DNA from: Choristoneura fumiferana
Taxonomy: Eukaryota; Arthropoda; Insecta; Lepidoptera; Tortricidae
Assembly: GCF_025370935.1 (NCBI RefSeq)
Contig: NC_133472.1
Location: forward strand, 11,840,616 to 11,904,615
Length of the DNA stretch: 64,000 nt
Direction: 5' to 3'
Positions 33,536 through 44,025 of this stretch are shown here, piece by piece; the first letter of the stretch is position 1; the number at the start of each line of letters is the position of its first letter. A program made the position numbers and the translations under genes. The notes under the pieces are model-generated. The model saw only the letters and a list, made by a program, of their open reading frames with translations, ran no database searches and was not told where the DNA came from.

Positions 33536-34060
33536 AAATTCAATATTTATACGCAATTTAAACCCGTCCAAGTAATTTTATTTTAACAGAACCTACATTT
33601 TATACCGATTGCCGAAACAAACAATAGTAGCGGGAGGTTTGGGCATGCCCAAAGCTCCCTCGAAAATTAGTGCTCAATGCTCCCCACCCCCCTCATTTCA
33701 CAAATAAATTCAAATATGTTTTTTGTAGTCTAATGTTTTACCTTAATTTATACGTTAATATTAGCTTTCGCAAACACATAACTAGATGACAATACAGAAA
33801 CTTACGTCTTTTCGCAGATTACGTTGTTATTTCCTTAGAAATCACGTCAAAATATTTACTTTTTCAAGCACGAAACGGTCGACGGCATGTGACACTGACA
33901 ACTAATCAAAATGGCAGATGACATTAGCCTGAGCGGTGTTGCCAGTTACTAAGCTAGCCTACCACAGTATACAAAATTAAGTACCTAGCTTCCATACGAC
34001 ACGACTTACAAGGTGGTGCCCGAACCTCCCGACTGACCAATGCTCCCCTACCTCCCCTAC

Positions 34061-35037
34061 GCCCTGTCGCGAGGCTTAGCTCAATGTCAGCGGGATCACT
34101 TTTCTACGAAGGATATCTACAATCCAAGTTCTCTAAAAATACCTGAGTATAAATACGAGTATAGATATTTATCTAAAGAAAGTTTGTCATTTCCGCGTGT
34201 GCAGAAAAGTTACTTAGTGAATACTTTTAATAGGCTGCCCAAAGTGTAAGAGAAGCATGAGTAGAGTAAGTCTTCATATGGAACACCTTTCCCATATTTA
34301 CTTACTGTCTCACGTAAAATAATTAGGCAACCTGGCGGGACTCCAGTTGTCACGGCTACACGCACTATACCACACGTCTACTGTGTTAAGCTTTCTGTGA
34401 CCTAACCTTGAGCTTAATGAAATTATAAATTGGGGAAGAACATACTCGTAATAAAAACTACGCAAGTAAACTTTCAACGTTTCCATCAGATTTATCTAAA
34501 AAATAACTATTACAACACCCGGGACTAATCAAGCTAGCAAAAAGAGGAATAATTACCTCGACGTTTTCTATATTGTATTTAAGATAGTTTAAATCAGAAG
34601 CATTAGCCTCTAAGCACACTTGAAATCACAATATTTTTACCCGACGACGGCAAAGCCAAAAAGAAAGATAATTCCTTCTGTTATACCGCATAAAACGCAA
34701 GTAAAAAGGATGCGATCACGAACGTCACCGCGTTAGACAATACGGCCTCAGGTCTGAACTGTGCGCTTACGATATTAAAATTCGAAACACCGGTTTATTA
34801 AGTGGGACCCCACAGCGCTAGCCGGCCCTCACACCCCGGGGAAATGCAAAAGAGAATCCTCTGATTCAGGGAACCGACTAACTGTTCCACATTGCACGCT
34901 GCAATCAAATTCTAACACAAATTGGACGTATATGGACAGATTGCGGAAAGCAAAGGACTTTTAGAGGTATAGTAAATTTGTTTGGAATTCCTTACGAACT
35001 TTCACCCCCATATTTTAAAGCAAATAGGTCGAAATTT
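34061..35037. other. Unassigned sequence with a short protein-like frame
   Basis: A plus-strand frame ending at 34249 has a C-terminus (FPRVQKSYLVNTFNRLPKV) that faintly resembles the ends of LINE reverse transcriptases, but there is no supporting motif upstream. The rest shows nothing gene-like. Confidence 0.3.
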
Positions 35038-35570
35038 GAGAAGCGCCGGAACAAATGTTTTGTAGGGTTCCGTAACTCAAAAGGAAAAAATGGAACCCTT
35101 ATAAGATCACTTTTCTGTCCGTTCGTCCGTCTGTCTGTCAAAACCCTTTATCTCGTAAACGCGCGGAGTATCGGTATCGAGTTGAAATTAAAACCCTTAA
35201 CACAGGTCAATAGTACCGAAACCTGTGAAAAAAAACAATTTTCTAAGTCAAGGAAATCAAAAGCTACCTACAGTCATTAAAAAAAGGCGTTTCCGTAAAA
35301 ATCGCCTTAACAGAAAAAGTTATAGGGTACTTCCGGATGTCCTAGAAACTTGGAATTTTGTATAAAGGTAGCTCTTATAGCGCAATAATTAAAACAAATC
35401 TGAAAATCTAAATTTTTCATGTCTGACTGTGTATGTCAATAAGCCATCTAAAATGACCCCACATTGCCTACATTTTGCTTATGAGCTCAGAAGGCTCTGC
35501 TAACACTGGATATTCGTAAATTTGTAAGGAACCCTTGATGCGCGAGTCCGAGTCGAATTTAACCGTTTTT
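35038..35570 (+). mobile_element. GGTTCCG-related repeat (family B)
   Basis: The left end reads GTAGGGTTCCGTAACTC and the right end AAGGAACCCTTGATGCGCGA, followed by GTCCGAGTCG. The inverted GGTTCC ends and the degenerate GAGTCCGA(C/G)TC palindrome mark this lepidopteran family. The usual GTCCGTCTGTCTGTC stretch is at about 35124-35138. The 100-codon frame across it is not a gene. Confidence 0.7.
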
Positions 35571-35589
35571 TTAGCTCTTATCGAATACT

Positions 35590-36050
35590 TAAACCAGAAG
35601 ATTCATCGATTTATCTTCGATAATGAAGACCTTCTATATAAACTTTCATCCTCTATTTGATCCTGTCATAGGAGAATAAAATAAATCACTCAAATAAATA
35701 TCCTATATGCCTAAATTCATAGGATTCATTGATTTATTTATGATAATGACGGCGTTCCATATAAACTTTCATCCCCTATTTCATCCTCTCGCAGGTAAAT
35801 TTTTCAAAAACGGATATTTATATTTCTTATAAGTGCTGAAATGGCAAGTTTAAAAAAGATTCAACGATTTACCTTCGATAATGACGACCTTCCATATAAA
35901 CTTTTATCCTTTCATCCCCTCACAGGTCGAATTTCCAAAAAGCTTAAACAAATATCTTTTAATATTTCATGGTTTTATCTTCAACAGCGACGAACTTCCA
36001 CCATATAAACTTTAATCCCCTATTTCAACCCCTTATAGCCTCTTTTTCGC
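35590..36050 (-). repeat. ~120-bp tandem units within a Helitron-related block
   Basis: A word block of TCGATAATGA, CCATATAAACTTT, ATCCCCTATTTCA and CC, with a short A-rich spacer, recurs about four times (near 35619, 35740, 35877 and 35984). The units are diverged. They sit directly inside the minus-strand Helitron 5' region at 36051-36207 and look like its internal repeats. Confidence 0.7.
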
Positions 36051-36207
36051 AATAAAAGATAGCCTATGTTCTTTCCCAAGGGCCATTCTATCTCTGTACC
36101 AAATTTCATCAAAATCGGTTCAGCGGTTTAGGCGTGAAAGCGTAACAGACAGACAGATAGACAGACAGACAGTCAAGAATTAATTTCGCATTTATAATAT
36201 TACAAAA
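36051..36207 (-). mobile_element. Helitron-like element, 5' region, minus strand
   Basis: Read on the minus strand: TAATATTATAAATGCGAAAT, a GTCTGTCTGTCTATCTGTCT stretch, TTTCACGCCTAAACCGCTGA and ACCGATTTTGATGAAATTTG. This is the standard 5' half of the lepidopteran Helitron-like family. Its 3' end (CTAG) would lie to the left, beyond the tandem units, and was not identified. Confidence 0.65.
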
Positions 36208-36472
36208 TAAGTATGGAGTATGGATTTAGGTAAACACAAAAACGATCGCATTACTAGTAGGAGAATCGAAAAAGTGGCGGCATCGATTCTAAAACAAATT
36301 AGATAATCATTTATTTGCATAAAACTTGGTACATATTTTGCGGTATGAAAGAAAGAGAGTTTCACATGTTTTGTCATTATATGACGTACAAATTTTAATT
36401 TACAAATATGTAGTATGTTTTAATTTTAATTAATAATATACATGATACTATCTCTGCTCGTTTTATAAAGTA

Positions 36473-36655
36473 CTAGCTGTTGTCCGCGGCTTCGCCTCCG
36501 TTGATTTTTTTTTAAATTTCTTCCATAAAAACCTTCTCCTGACAATAACGAACACAAAAAAAAAGAATTAGTGAAATCGGTCTAGCCGTTTCCGAGTTTT
36601 GCGCTTAGCAACACATTTTACGATGCATTTTTATTTATATTATTATTTATATAGA
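36473..36655 (-). mobile_element. Helitron-like element, 3' end, minus strand
   Basis: The minus strand ends GCGAAGCCGCGGACAACAG followed by CTAG and a T, the 3' terminus of the family. Farther in are AAACGGCTAGACCGATTTCA and GGAGAAGGTTTTTATGG. A (TTA)n microsatellite abuts its 5' side at about 36655-36690. Confidence 0.7.
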
Positions 36656-36690
36656 TTATTATATTATTATTATTATTATTATTATATAGT
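36655..36690. repeat. TTA/TAT microsatellite
   Basis: Interrupted run of ATTATTATT units. Confidence 0.9.
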
Positions 36691-36708
36691 AGAAGATAGA
36701 TTAGTTCT

Positions 36709-36805
36709 GTGGTCCTACCAAATCGCTTAATCCGCCAAGCACACCTTTTAATGTCAAACCAACATAACTTTCTTTTGTTGGGTAAATATCGGGAAACTAA
36801 AGAGG
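36709..36805. repeat. Diverged direct repeat, copy 1
   Basis: CTGTGGTCCTACCAAATCGC, ACTTTCTTTTGTTGGGTAAA and TATCGGGAAACTAAAGAG recur at 37630-37705 in the same orientation. Copy 2 lacks about 20 bases in the middle. Confidence 0.7.
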
Positions 36806-37300
36806 GCCATAATAAATCCGGAATTGGCAGTCGGCCGAGCTTCAGCGACACGGCGGCTAAAAAAGTTCGACGGTGTTCACGGCCTTTAGTATTAGGTGAA
36901 AACTACTCTTCGCTTCAAATACGAGAAAACACAAACAAGCATTGAACTACGAGTACAAAAGTACAATTGTATATCGCCTGCTTCGCTGCGCTGCCTTAGG
37001 AATAGTAGAGTACCTATGTACCAACTTACTTATAAAAGTACCTACCTATTTGATTATTTGTATGACTGCATGTTAATTTTCCACCGAAACACCTTTTACA
37101 GACCATGTTCTTGGCTCATTATTCTTGGCGACGTTTTGCCTAAGTCACTGAATAAATTAAAAAAAATAGTTACTTTTTACTCCCTAGGGATTAAATAATG
37201 CGTTTTACTCCAGCTACATGAAGTGAAAAATACAAATGAAACGTGTTCTGCGCGAAGGTAAGTAAATAAGTTTCGTGACGTGCGCGCGCGTGTCCTGAAC
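36806..37300. other. Unassigned sequence upstream of the promoter-like segment
   Basis: No gene supported. AAG|GTAAGTAA near 37257 fits a splice donor, and 37277-37295 is a CG-rich run (CGTGACGTGCGCGCGCGTG). Confidence 0.35.
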
Positions 37301-37308
37301 CCTTACCC

Positions 37309-37315
37309 TATAAAA
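37309..37315 (+). promoter_or_regulatory. Possible TATA box of an untranslated first exon
   Basis: TATAAAA in the context CCCTATAAAACC, preceded by a CG-rich run at 37277-37295. A start about 30 bases downstream would open a leader with no ATG up to the consensus donor at 37456/37457. This is a sequence-pattern inference only. Confidence 0.35.
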
Positions 37316-37339
37316 CCAGTGCCAATTAAGAAGTTTCTG

Positions 37340-37456
37340 CGCCGATCGACGTAAATTTTGTTACGTCGGACTTGTCACGAAAAGTTCAACCTGTAAAATT
37401 ACACAAGTTCGGAGATAAATTGCATTTACAAATTTAAAGACTGGAACGGGCGTCGG
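37340..37456 (+). other. Candidate non-coding first exon with hairpin and splice donor
   Basis: About 117 bases downstream of the TATA box contain no ATG. They carry a perfect 8-bp hairpin (CGACGTAA, loop ATTTTG, TTACGTCG at 37347-37368) and end in CGG|GTAAGT, a perfect donor match at 37457. If real, this would be the 5' end of a gene whose coding exons lie outside the window or beyond long introns. The alternative is a chance match, or a decayed promoter of a mobile element. Confidence 0.3.
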
Positions 37457-37629
37457 GTAAGTGCCTCTGATGGAATTAAGTACTTAACTCCATTTTTTAG
37501 AAAATTTATATTTTTTCTTTTGATATATTATTATATTCATTTACGGTGTGAAAAAGTGTAGCTTCTGGTATTAAAGCATACAATGCGAGTTATGTTATGT
37601 ATGATGTTATACGTTGTGTATTCAATAGA

Positions 37630-37705
37630 TTTGTGGTCCTACGAAATCACTTAATACCGTAGTATCTTTGTTTTGCTGTGTAAATATCGGGAAACTAAAG
37701 AGAGT
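37630..37705. repeat. Diverged direct repeat, copy 2
   Basis: TTGTGGTCCTACGAAATCAC and TGTAAATATCGGGAAACT with AAAGAG match copy 1 at 36709-36805. Confidence 0.7.
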
Positions 37706-38465
37706 TTTAATCAATAATTTATTTGAACATATCGGAAATGAGGTACCTGCTCGTAGGTATTATAGGTGTATAGTAGGATAAATAAAACATTAAATATAAC
37801 TATACGAGTAGACTACTTTAGACTACTTAACCTCCATATCGTGATTGTTCTGCTATTAGCCTAGTACATGTACCTTTGTTTGAATATAATTAGTGCTTTA
37901 ACAATTTTGCACGCACACCTTTATCGAATAATATACGTTATTCAAGCACATGTTTAACCAAATATACAATTTTCAAGGAACAAAACTCTACCAAGAACAA
38001 ATGAAGCATTATCGGACATGAATAGGTTACAAGCGCCGCAGCAAGCACTGCGTAAAGCTACCTGTTAATTTAGCTTGATTGATTGAGTGGTCCATTTATC
38101 AACGTCATTTGCCGAATCGACAAAATAAAGCTATCGGAGAGCCGTTCGCTCCCTTTGCTTGGTTTCATTGCCCACTTCGTTTTGAGATTTTGCTGTTTAC
38201 GACATCAGGGACATTTCAAATAACGGCTAGCTATTATTTTAATTTGCTACTTTAAAATGCTGATAACCTAATTAGTAGCTATTATTTTACGAAGTGAAGT
38301 AATATCTACACTTTACTTTGCTATGGGTATTACTATCAATGCTGTCATATTATTTATAACAAGAGCGACAGTACTTTCACCATGTTTAGGTCGAAGATTA
38401 GGTAGGTCTATTTTGTCTACAAAAATATTGTGATCGTTGCATTTTGTACCACCTAATATTGGAAA
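37706..38465. other. Unassigned AT-rich sequence
   Basis: No gene or clear repeat seen. Confidence 0.4.
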
Positions 38466-38600
38466 TGTTATTATTATTATTATTTATTAGCCTGAGATGT
38501 CCCACTGCTGGGCAAAGACCTCCCCCCCATGTCCTCCGTTTCTCTCGATCCAAAGCAGTCGTCGAGAAATAGGTATGTCCAGGCAGTACCGCCATCGCAC
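38466..38600 (-). mobile_element. Retroposon 3' end with ATT-repeat tail, minus strand
   Basis: A (TTA)n run (38467-38487) is followed by GCCTGAGATGTCCCACTGCT, GGGCAAAGACCTCCCC and CTCGATCCAAAGCAGTCGTC. On the minus strand this ends in GCCCAGCAGTGGGAC plus an (AAT)n tail, a common lepidopteran LINE/SINE 3' end. Confidence 0.65.
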
Positions 38601-41530
38601 TACTCCTATATAAAATATTTTAGCCTGGTCATTCTAAGTACAGTTTTTTTGGAAATAATTCGATATAAGGCTGTTACATTTTATGAACCTATATTTTCGA
38701 ATCCACCAAATTTTGGTTCCGGTAGATGGAAAGAATGTATCCTAGAATAGGTAATTTTTTTGTGCAAAAATGTTATCTATAAATTTACTGACAAAATATG
38801 TTTGAGTAATTCAGTTTTTAGACCCGCAAGCTGAATCCACCAATATACAGGTATCTAACAGGAAATAAGAAAAAAAAACCCTTAAGTGATTATTTCGTAA
38901 TACCTACGTCTAATTTTTATGAAGAAAAAAAATAAAAATTCATCAAGAAATTGGATTTTAAATAATTATCATTTAAAATCCAACAATAAACATGATTGGA
39001 AATTACGTATTTTGTAAAACCGATATAACATTAGCAGCCAAAATAAGTACAAAAATTAAAAAGACATACCTAAACCTCAACTATACTTACATTTTATGCC
39101 ACTACACGTATTGTAATTTATTTTTCATTTTTACTTTTGAAAATATGAAGCCTTTTTTAAGTTCCTTTAAAAAAATAAGTGGACTTTTCATGTGTTACAA
39201 AGAATATAAATAAAACCAGTAAATTATGAAGTAAATAGTTTTATAGTAATTTCGCCTGTTTTTTTTAAATCAAATTTTACTGTCGCGGTGATAAATTTTG
39301 GTTGATTATTGTAAAAGTATATTTGCAAATTACGTAAACTAATTTTTAATGCAAAAAAAATGCTTATTTGAATTAATGTTGATTTTACTCAGAGCGAAGA
39401 TGTTAGGTGACTGGGGTTATTTGGGGAATTTTAGATTTCATGACGTCATCACATTTTATTAGGGAGTAAATTATATGTATAATTTAATTCAGCGTAAAAC
39501 TCGTCATAAACAAGTCTACAATTAAAGATTCATTTGAACAGAAATTAGTTAAATACCTACTCTTTCAAGGATTATCTAAGGTTAATTACGTAGTTTATAG
39601 AAAATAAGCAGGTTAATTCATACCTAGCACTACAGTAGTAGTCTTAAAAAAAGTGTGCCATAAATTGTTTTAATTCGTGCCTTAACACGAAAATTAATAC
39701 GGTTAAACGCCGTTATAGCGAAAAACTGTCTTAGCAGTTATTTATTACCATACTTTTTGCCTCTGCAGCCGTAATGTGGTATTAACGTAAGTACCTAGAG
39801 AAAGTAGGTACCTACAGTGAGTAATACAGAGAAGTGTTTTACTACGAATAATCATTATACATATTCGCAGCCTTAATGCAAAGTTAACTACAACAGATTC
39901 TATTTGAGGCTACCTAATTGTTTATTTGTTGTGTACTCAAGTCAAATTACACCTTTCTAGTACTTACTTGAGTTTCTGCTTAAGCCGCACACAGAAGATA
40001 GACAAACAAATATGGCAAAAATACGAGTGTTCCTCGCTTTACAGAACCGAAAAACATGAAGCATTTATAATCAAAACATTTACTGAGAAAAATGTTAGAA
40101 CTAAATTCTTTATTTGCACTTGCTGTTACCTGAAGCTTAGTCCGCGAAGAACTTATTTATCGCTATCCCGCAAAAACTATAAACTACGCATTTTGGGATA
40201 AAAAAAATACATTTACTTCACAGCGTCAATGCAGAGACATATAATTTATTTATAAAAATTAAATAGTTTAAATACATTAAATGGATAACACTCGTATTAA
40301 CTACCTTGTCAGCTACGTTGCCTACGTTCACTTCGATTATACCTACCTATATGTATACTTGCCTACGAGTAAAGGTCATATATAAATTTTACCAAATATA
40401 AATACCTAATGGTTAGATGTTAATTAGTTAACTGTAATATGCAGATGCTATGTTGCATACAGAAATATAAACGTTTAAATCGACCGCGACAATCTTTTTG
40501 TATGATTTTGTATAAACGTGTGTGTGGAAATGCGGGAGTGCTAGAGACGAGTCTTCATTCAGTTGGAGTACTATGAGAGTACTTCCGAGGCGAGGAGCAC
40601 AGACAGAGTCATGCTACTAGCCCGGCTTACGGCTCCTGAAAAATCCTAACTTCATTTCTTCGATCTATACAAAATTTAACTGTTGGAAATGGTCTCAATT
40701 AAGTGTAAGTTCCGTTAGAGATGATTTTGATGCAGTCAAAACTGAATGGTTCTAATTGTTATTGTGATTTTATTATCGTAGTATGTACAAGATATTAGGA
40801 TATATTAATCTTATTTGTTTTCTCGGAAAAAAGTGTCCCTCGTGACGGCCTGACGTGACCAGGAAATTGAGTTGATCCCTCGTTAAAATTAAGGCGCAAT
40901 ATGAATTATTATCATTCTAAAAACTCGACGTTACATCGTGCTGGACGCTTGCCAATTTTTAAAGATGGTGTCAACTAGTAAGACGAGCCCGATCTATGCA
41001 ATGATACTTATTAAATTTTACCTGGGACTTGATTTATGAAACGCGGGGGAGTAGCAATTTCCTCTTCGGTCTGTTTCCATGACAACGCGGCTGCTCGCCC
41101 CCAGCACGGAATCTCGAAAATACCTAATACTGATATTATTACAAGTAATAAAAACGGTGGGAAATATTTTAGGTAACGTGTAAGCATGATAGCATATAAT
41201 ATAAGTAATAATATCGTACGGATTATATGCTGGCACTGCTGTGGGACCGAATACCTACATCAAACAATCATTCTTATGCGATCATCGTTGGGTGAAACTT
41301 TAAAAAAATAGGTACTTACTCGTAAGTTTAGAATCTTGTTTACCATAAAATAAGTTGACAGAAGCCTTATATGTTTCATCAACATTGAAAGTAGGAATAA
41401 GATTTGTTCACCGAAAATAAATTTTAAAAGTCTGTAGGTAGTAATTTTAAAAACACTTTTCTGAATTGATATGACAAACACTGTCAAATGATTGATACGA
41501 ACTGAACTGAACAACAAAATTAAAAAAAAA
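38601..41530. other. Unassigned 2.9-kb AT-rich stretch
   Basis: Open frames of 70-90 codons occur in AT-rich DNA but show no motif. GC-richer patches at 40520-40640 (with an initiator-like TTCAGTTGG at about 40558) and 41035-41115 have no supported function. Confidence 0.4.
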
Positions 41531-41534
41531 AACA

Positions 41535-42187
41535 AAAACCCGACTGCCTTAAAAATACTAAAAAGAAGAAAATAAGCCTAGTGGGCTAGAACTCCCCGGA
41601 CTGTTAAGCTAACTTAAAGTTCAACAGTCGGGACCCATTAGGTAAGGTACTAAGAATTTTTGAGCTGGCCACGATTTGAATGGGTCCCGACTGTTGAACT
41701 TTAAGTTTCTTGCCCACTAGACTTGTTTTCTTCTTTTTAGTATTTTTTTAAGGCAGTCGGGTTTTTTGATTTTTAAATTTTGTTGTTTTATACTTTTTTT
41801 ATATTTCTGTGAAAATGGTAGATTAAAACCATAATAACACATATATATTTAAAATTAGCTAATTATTAGCTTTAATTTGATACCATACTCGATACCTTAT
41901 TGCTAACCTTGTAATTTTCTCTGTGTACCTGTTTTTCTGTATCGCTTACTATTTCTCGTGTACGATAAAGAGTATTTGTATTGTATTGTAGGTACGATAC
42001 GAACCTATTTGGCGCTAAAAATCCGATTTTTTGATTTTTCAAGAATTTCATGTACCCAGTGTCACATGAGGTATCATTTATTAAAATCGGTTCAGCCGTT
42101 GAGTAGTAACGAGAGGACATAGTAATGTCTATACATAGGTACGTACGGGTCAAACATATAACCTTCCTTCTTCGCAGTTGGGCAAAA
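41535..42187. mobile_element. ACCCGACTGCC-family element with internal hairpin
   Basis: It begins AAAACCCGACTGCCTTAAAA and ends CTTCCTTCTTCGCAGTTGGG, the inverted terminal words of a widespread lepidopteran repeat. 41535-41766 is a long hairpin: CAACAGTCGGGACCCATTA is mirrored by GAATGGGTCCCGACTGTTGA, and AAAAAGAAGAAAA by TTTTCTTCTTTTT. The body then has TTTCTGTGAAAATGGTAGAT, ATTAGCTAATTATTAGC-type words and TATTAAAATCGGTTCAGCCG. The long minus-strand frame 41872-42444 crosses the element end and is not a gene. Confidence 0.75.
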
Positions 42188-42249
42188 ATATCTAAATATT
42201 TTGGTTTCGTTAAATAGTCAAATGGGGAATGGATGAAAATTTTAGAAAC

Positions 42250-42533
42250 GCTTATTTTGGTTTTTATTATAATTAAGCTTTGTATAGTGTGCGGCCCAGG
42301 GCCTGGTTGTGTGTGGGGAGTTGCGCCGTATTGCAATGGAATAGGGTGCGGGCTTGACAGCACAGCTCGGTCGTGGGCGGTAAGCATAACATTAAGTAGA
42401 TAAGTTTTAATTAAGTAGGGTACAATTGTTCTAAGTGAGCGCAATATTCGCCAATAAACGTCATAGTTTTCGAAATTAGTTATGTAAATAAAATTATGTA
42501 CCTTTTTTTGAGAATAAATAAAAAAAAAAAAAA
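42250..42533 (+). mobile_element. Possible poly(A) retroelement 3' end
   Basis: A plus-strand segment of distinct composition (GGCCCAGGGCCTGGTTGTGT, GTTGCGCCGTATTGCAATGG) ends in AATAAA-like signals (GAGAATAAATA) and a 14-base A run at about 42519-42532. A poly(A) tail directly after a polyadenylation signal suggests retroposition of an mRNA-like or LINE 3' end. The source was not recognised. Confidence 0.4.
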
Positions 42534-42795
42534 CTTTTTTTATCTATAGTAACTAGGAACTGTAGAAGCTCTGAGTTTCTATGGGCGTGTACATAAAAAC
42601 AGGGTCGGTATTTCCATGTCAGTATTATTCGGCCCGGTAAAGAGTGTCACCTGTCAAAACGATCGAGTCAAAAGACACATAGTTTCCTTTTTAATGTTTT
42701 TTTATTCTGTACTATGGTGCAACCCGTAACCGATTGGACTGTCGTAATTTGGCGGTAAAGAAAACTCTTTCATTTTTTTAAATTAATTGATGCCA
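42534..42795. other. Unassigned sequence
   Basis: Nothing gene-like seen. Confidence 0.4.
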
Positions 42796-42798
42796 CTT

Positions 42799-43066
42799 GA
42801 TGACCGGATGGCCAAGAGGTTAGAGAACCTGACTACGAAGCTCGAGGTTCCGGGTTCGATTCCCGGCCGGGGCAGATATTTGTATGAATAATAGGAATGT
42901 TTGTTCTCGGGTCTTGGATGTTCAATATGTATTTAAGTATGTATTTATCTATGTAAGTATGGTTATCCGTTGCCTAGTATCCATAGTACAAGCTTTGCTT
43001 AGTTTGGAAGTAGGTCAATTGGTATCAAGTGTCCCATGATATTTATTATTATTTATTTATTTACTT
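42799..43066 (+). mobile_element. tRNA-derived SINE (GGCCGGGGC type), complete head
   Basis: The head GATGACCGGATGGCCAAGAG (box A TGGCCAAGAGGTTAG) and box B GGTTCGATTCC at 42853-42863 are intact, with a tRNA-like spacing. The body matches 5056-5285: TATTTGTATGAATAATAGGA, TGTTCTCGGGTCTTGGATG, TTGCCTAGTATCCATAGTAC, CCCATGATATTTATTATT. The tail is (TTTA)n-like. It is a pol III-type retroposon, not a tRNA gene, because it lacks a proper acceptor stem. Confidence 0.9.
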
Positions 43067-43104
43067 AAAAATCTGATATTTTTAATTGGAAGCAGGATTT
43101 CTAT

Positions 43105-43210
43105 GGTTTTTAAACATGTTTTATCAAAATCGGTTCAGCCGTTTTTGAGATATTGAACTTTGAAGAGACAAAGTCGGGGGTTTTCCAACGTTTTGTTGGT
43201 TAGGTTATAA
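43105..43210 (+). repeat. GTCGGGGGTTTTCCAAC repeat fragment
   Basis: TCAAAATCGGTTCAGCCGTT, TTGAGATATTGAACTTTG, ACAAAGTCGGGGGTTTTCCA and GTTGGTTAGGTTATAA. The same words occur at 46303-46365 and, inverted, at 56310-56400 and 56640-56700. Confidence 0.7.
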
Positions 43211-44025
43211 GTGTTTAGTTTACAATTTCAATAGTTTTTTGCCCTGACTCTAATATTACTCTAAGAACAATAGAGATTTTATTAGAATTTGTATTTACTT
43301 GTTACTATTGACGCGACAGACACAGAGCGGGTCATTTAGAACTTTTATTGGGTCAAAGGACATCTGTGCTCAAATATAATTATCATTCCCTTGGTTCATA
43401 TTTCACCGGCAATTTTAGATGAAAATATTGGTTAGAGGTCAACACTGTGTTTAAAATGAAGGGCACGTGCAGCGGTTCCGTGCTGACAGTGAGTGTTAGC
43501 TGGATTTAATGGCATTTAAGTCCACTCGGGGTTTGGAAGGGATCCAATAAATCCTGGCTGACCCTAACTCTTAAATAATTACAAACTCTTCCAAGTAACA
43601 CGTGTGGGGAACGGCAATTAGGTTTTTGCTTTATATTATTACGGTATGTTGGAGAATAAAGAGGGTCTTCCGCTTTTCTTGTAAGCTTTAATAGGTTTTG
43701 TATAGGTTTATATTGTAGATGCTTCATACATGCACTTAATCTTTTGGGATGTGTCGACGCTGCGCTGGCTTTTATGTCTTTCACGTCTTTCTTTTACTGT
43801 GTGCAGCACAGTTGAACAAGTAAACATATTTTTAAACTTGTGAGGCAGTAATAGATAAAAACAAATTTTAAAAAGGCAGTTTATTAATTAAGTAACCAAC
43901 AAAAACAACACAACAACAGTAAAAGCAATTATTTATTCAGTACATAAACGTAGGTCTGTATCTACTTACTTAATCGAAAAGGAAGAAATTATTGAAACTT
44001 AAATTCCAAGGAAACGTAATTTCTT
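43211..44025. other. Unassigned sequence
   Basis: A minus-strand frame of 92 codons (43506-43784) has no recognisable motif. No clear repeat seen. Confidence 0.4.

Larger units (their letters stand above)
32715..34060. mobile_element. 1.35-kb TIR transposon (GTAGGGGAG ends) with nested SINE
   Basis: The left end GTAGGGGAGATAGGGGAGCA and the right end TGCTCCCCTACCTCCCCTAC are inverted over about 24 bp. TTGGGC/GACCAA words follow inward. The motif TGCCCAAACCTCCC, or its complement GGGAGGTTTGGGCA, recurs inside at about 32902, 32946 and 33632, and in decayed form near 34018. A SINE occupies 33222-33535. No transposase frame was found; the interior is AT-rich. Target duplication could not be recognised. 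Confidence 0.7.

Noticed and set aside
33235..33543. 102-codon minus-strand frame, and similar ones at 45442-45693 and 261-545
   Set aside because: All lie within tRNA-derived SINE copies; similar peptides arise from the shared SINE body.
34064..34249. Frame ending FPRVQKSYLVNTFNRLPKV, possible reverse-transcriptase tail
   Set aside because: Only a faint resemblance to LINE C-termini and no upstream motif in any frame; kept only as a note on the stretch.
34978..35280. 100-codon plus-strand frame
   Set aside because: Lies mostly in a family B repeat, with a GTCTGTCTGTC stretch encoding the apparent basic and serine-rich part.
35590..36050. Possible CRISPR-like array of spaced repeats
   Set aside because: The units are ~120 bp, diverged throughout and without constant short repeats and unique spacers; the host is an insect.
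40555..40600. Initiator-like TTCAGTTGG as a possible promoter
   Set aside because: No TATA box at the expected distance and no downstream promoter element or splice donor nearby.
41872..42444. 190-codon minus-strand open frame, the longest in the window
   Set aside because: It spans the end of the ACCCGACTGCC repeat and an unrelated poly(A)-tailed segment, has no domain, and its sequence is explained by repeat words.
42799..42875. Possible tRNA gene with box A and perfect box B
   Set aside because: The acceptor stem does not pair, and the sequence continues into a SINE body present in another copy at 5056-5285.
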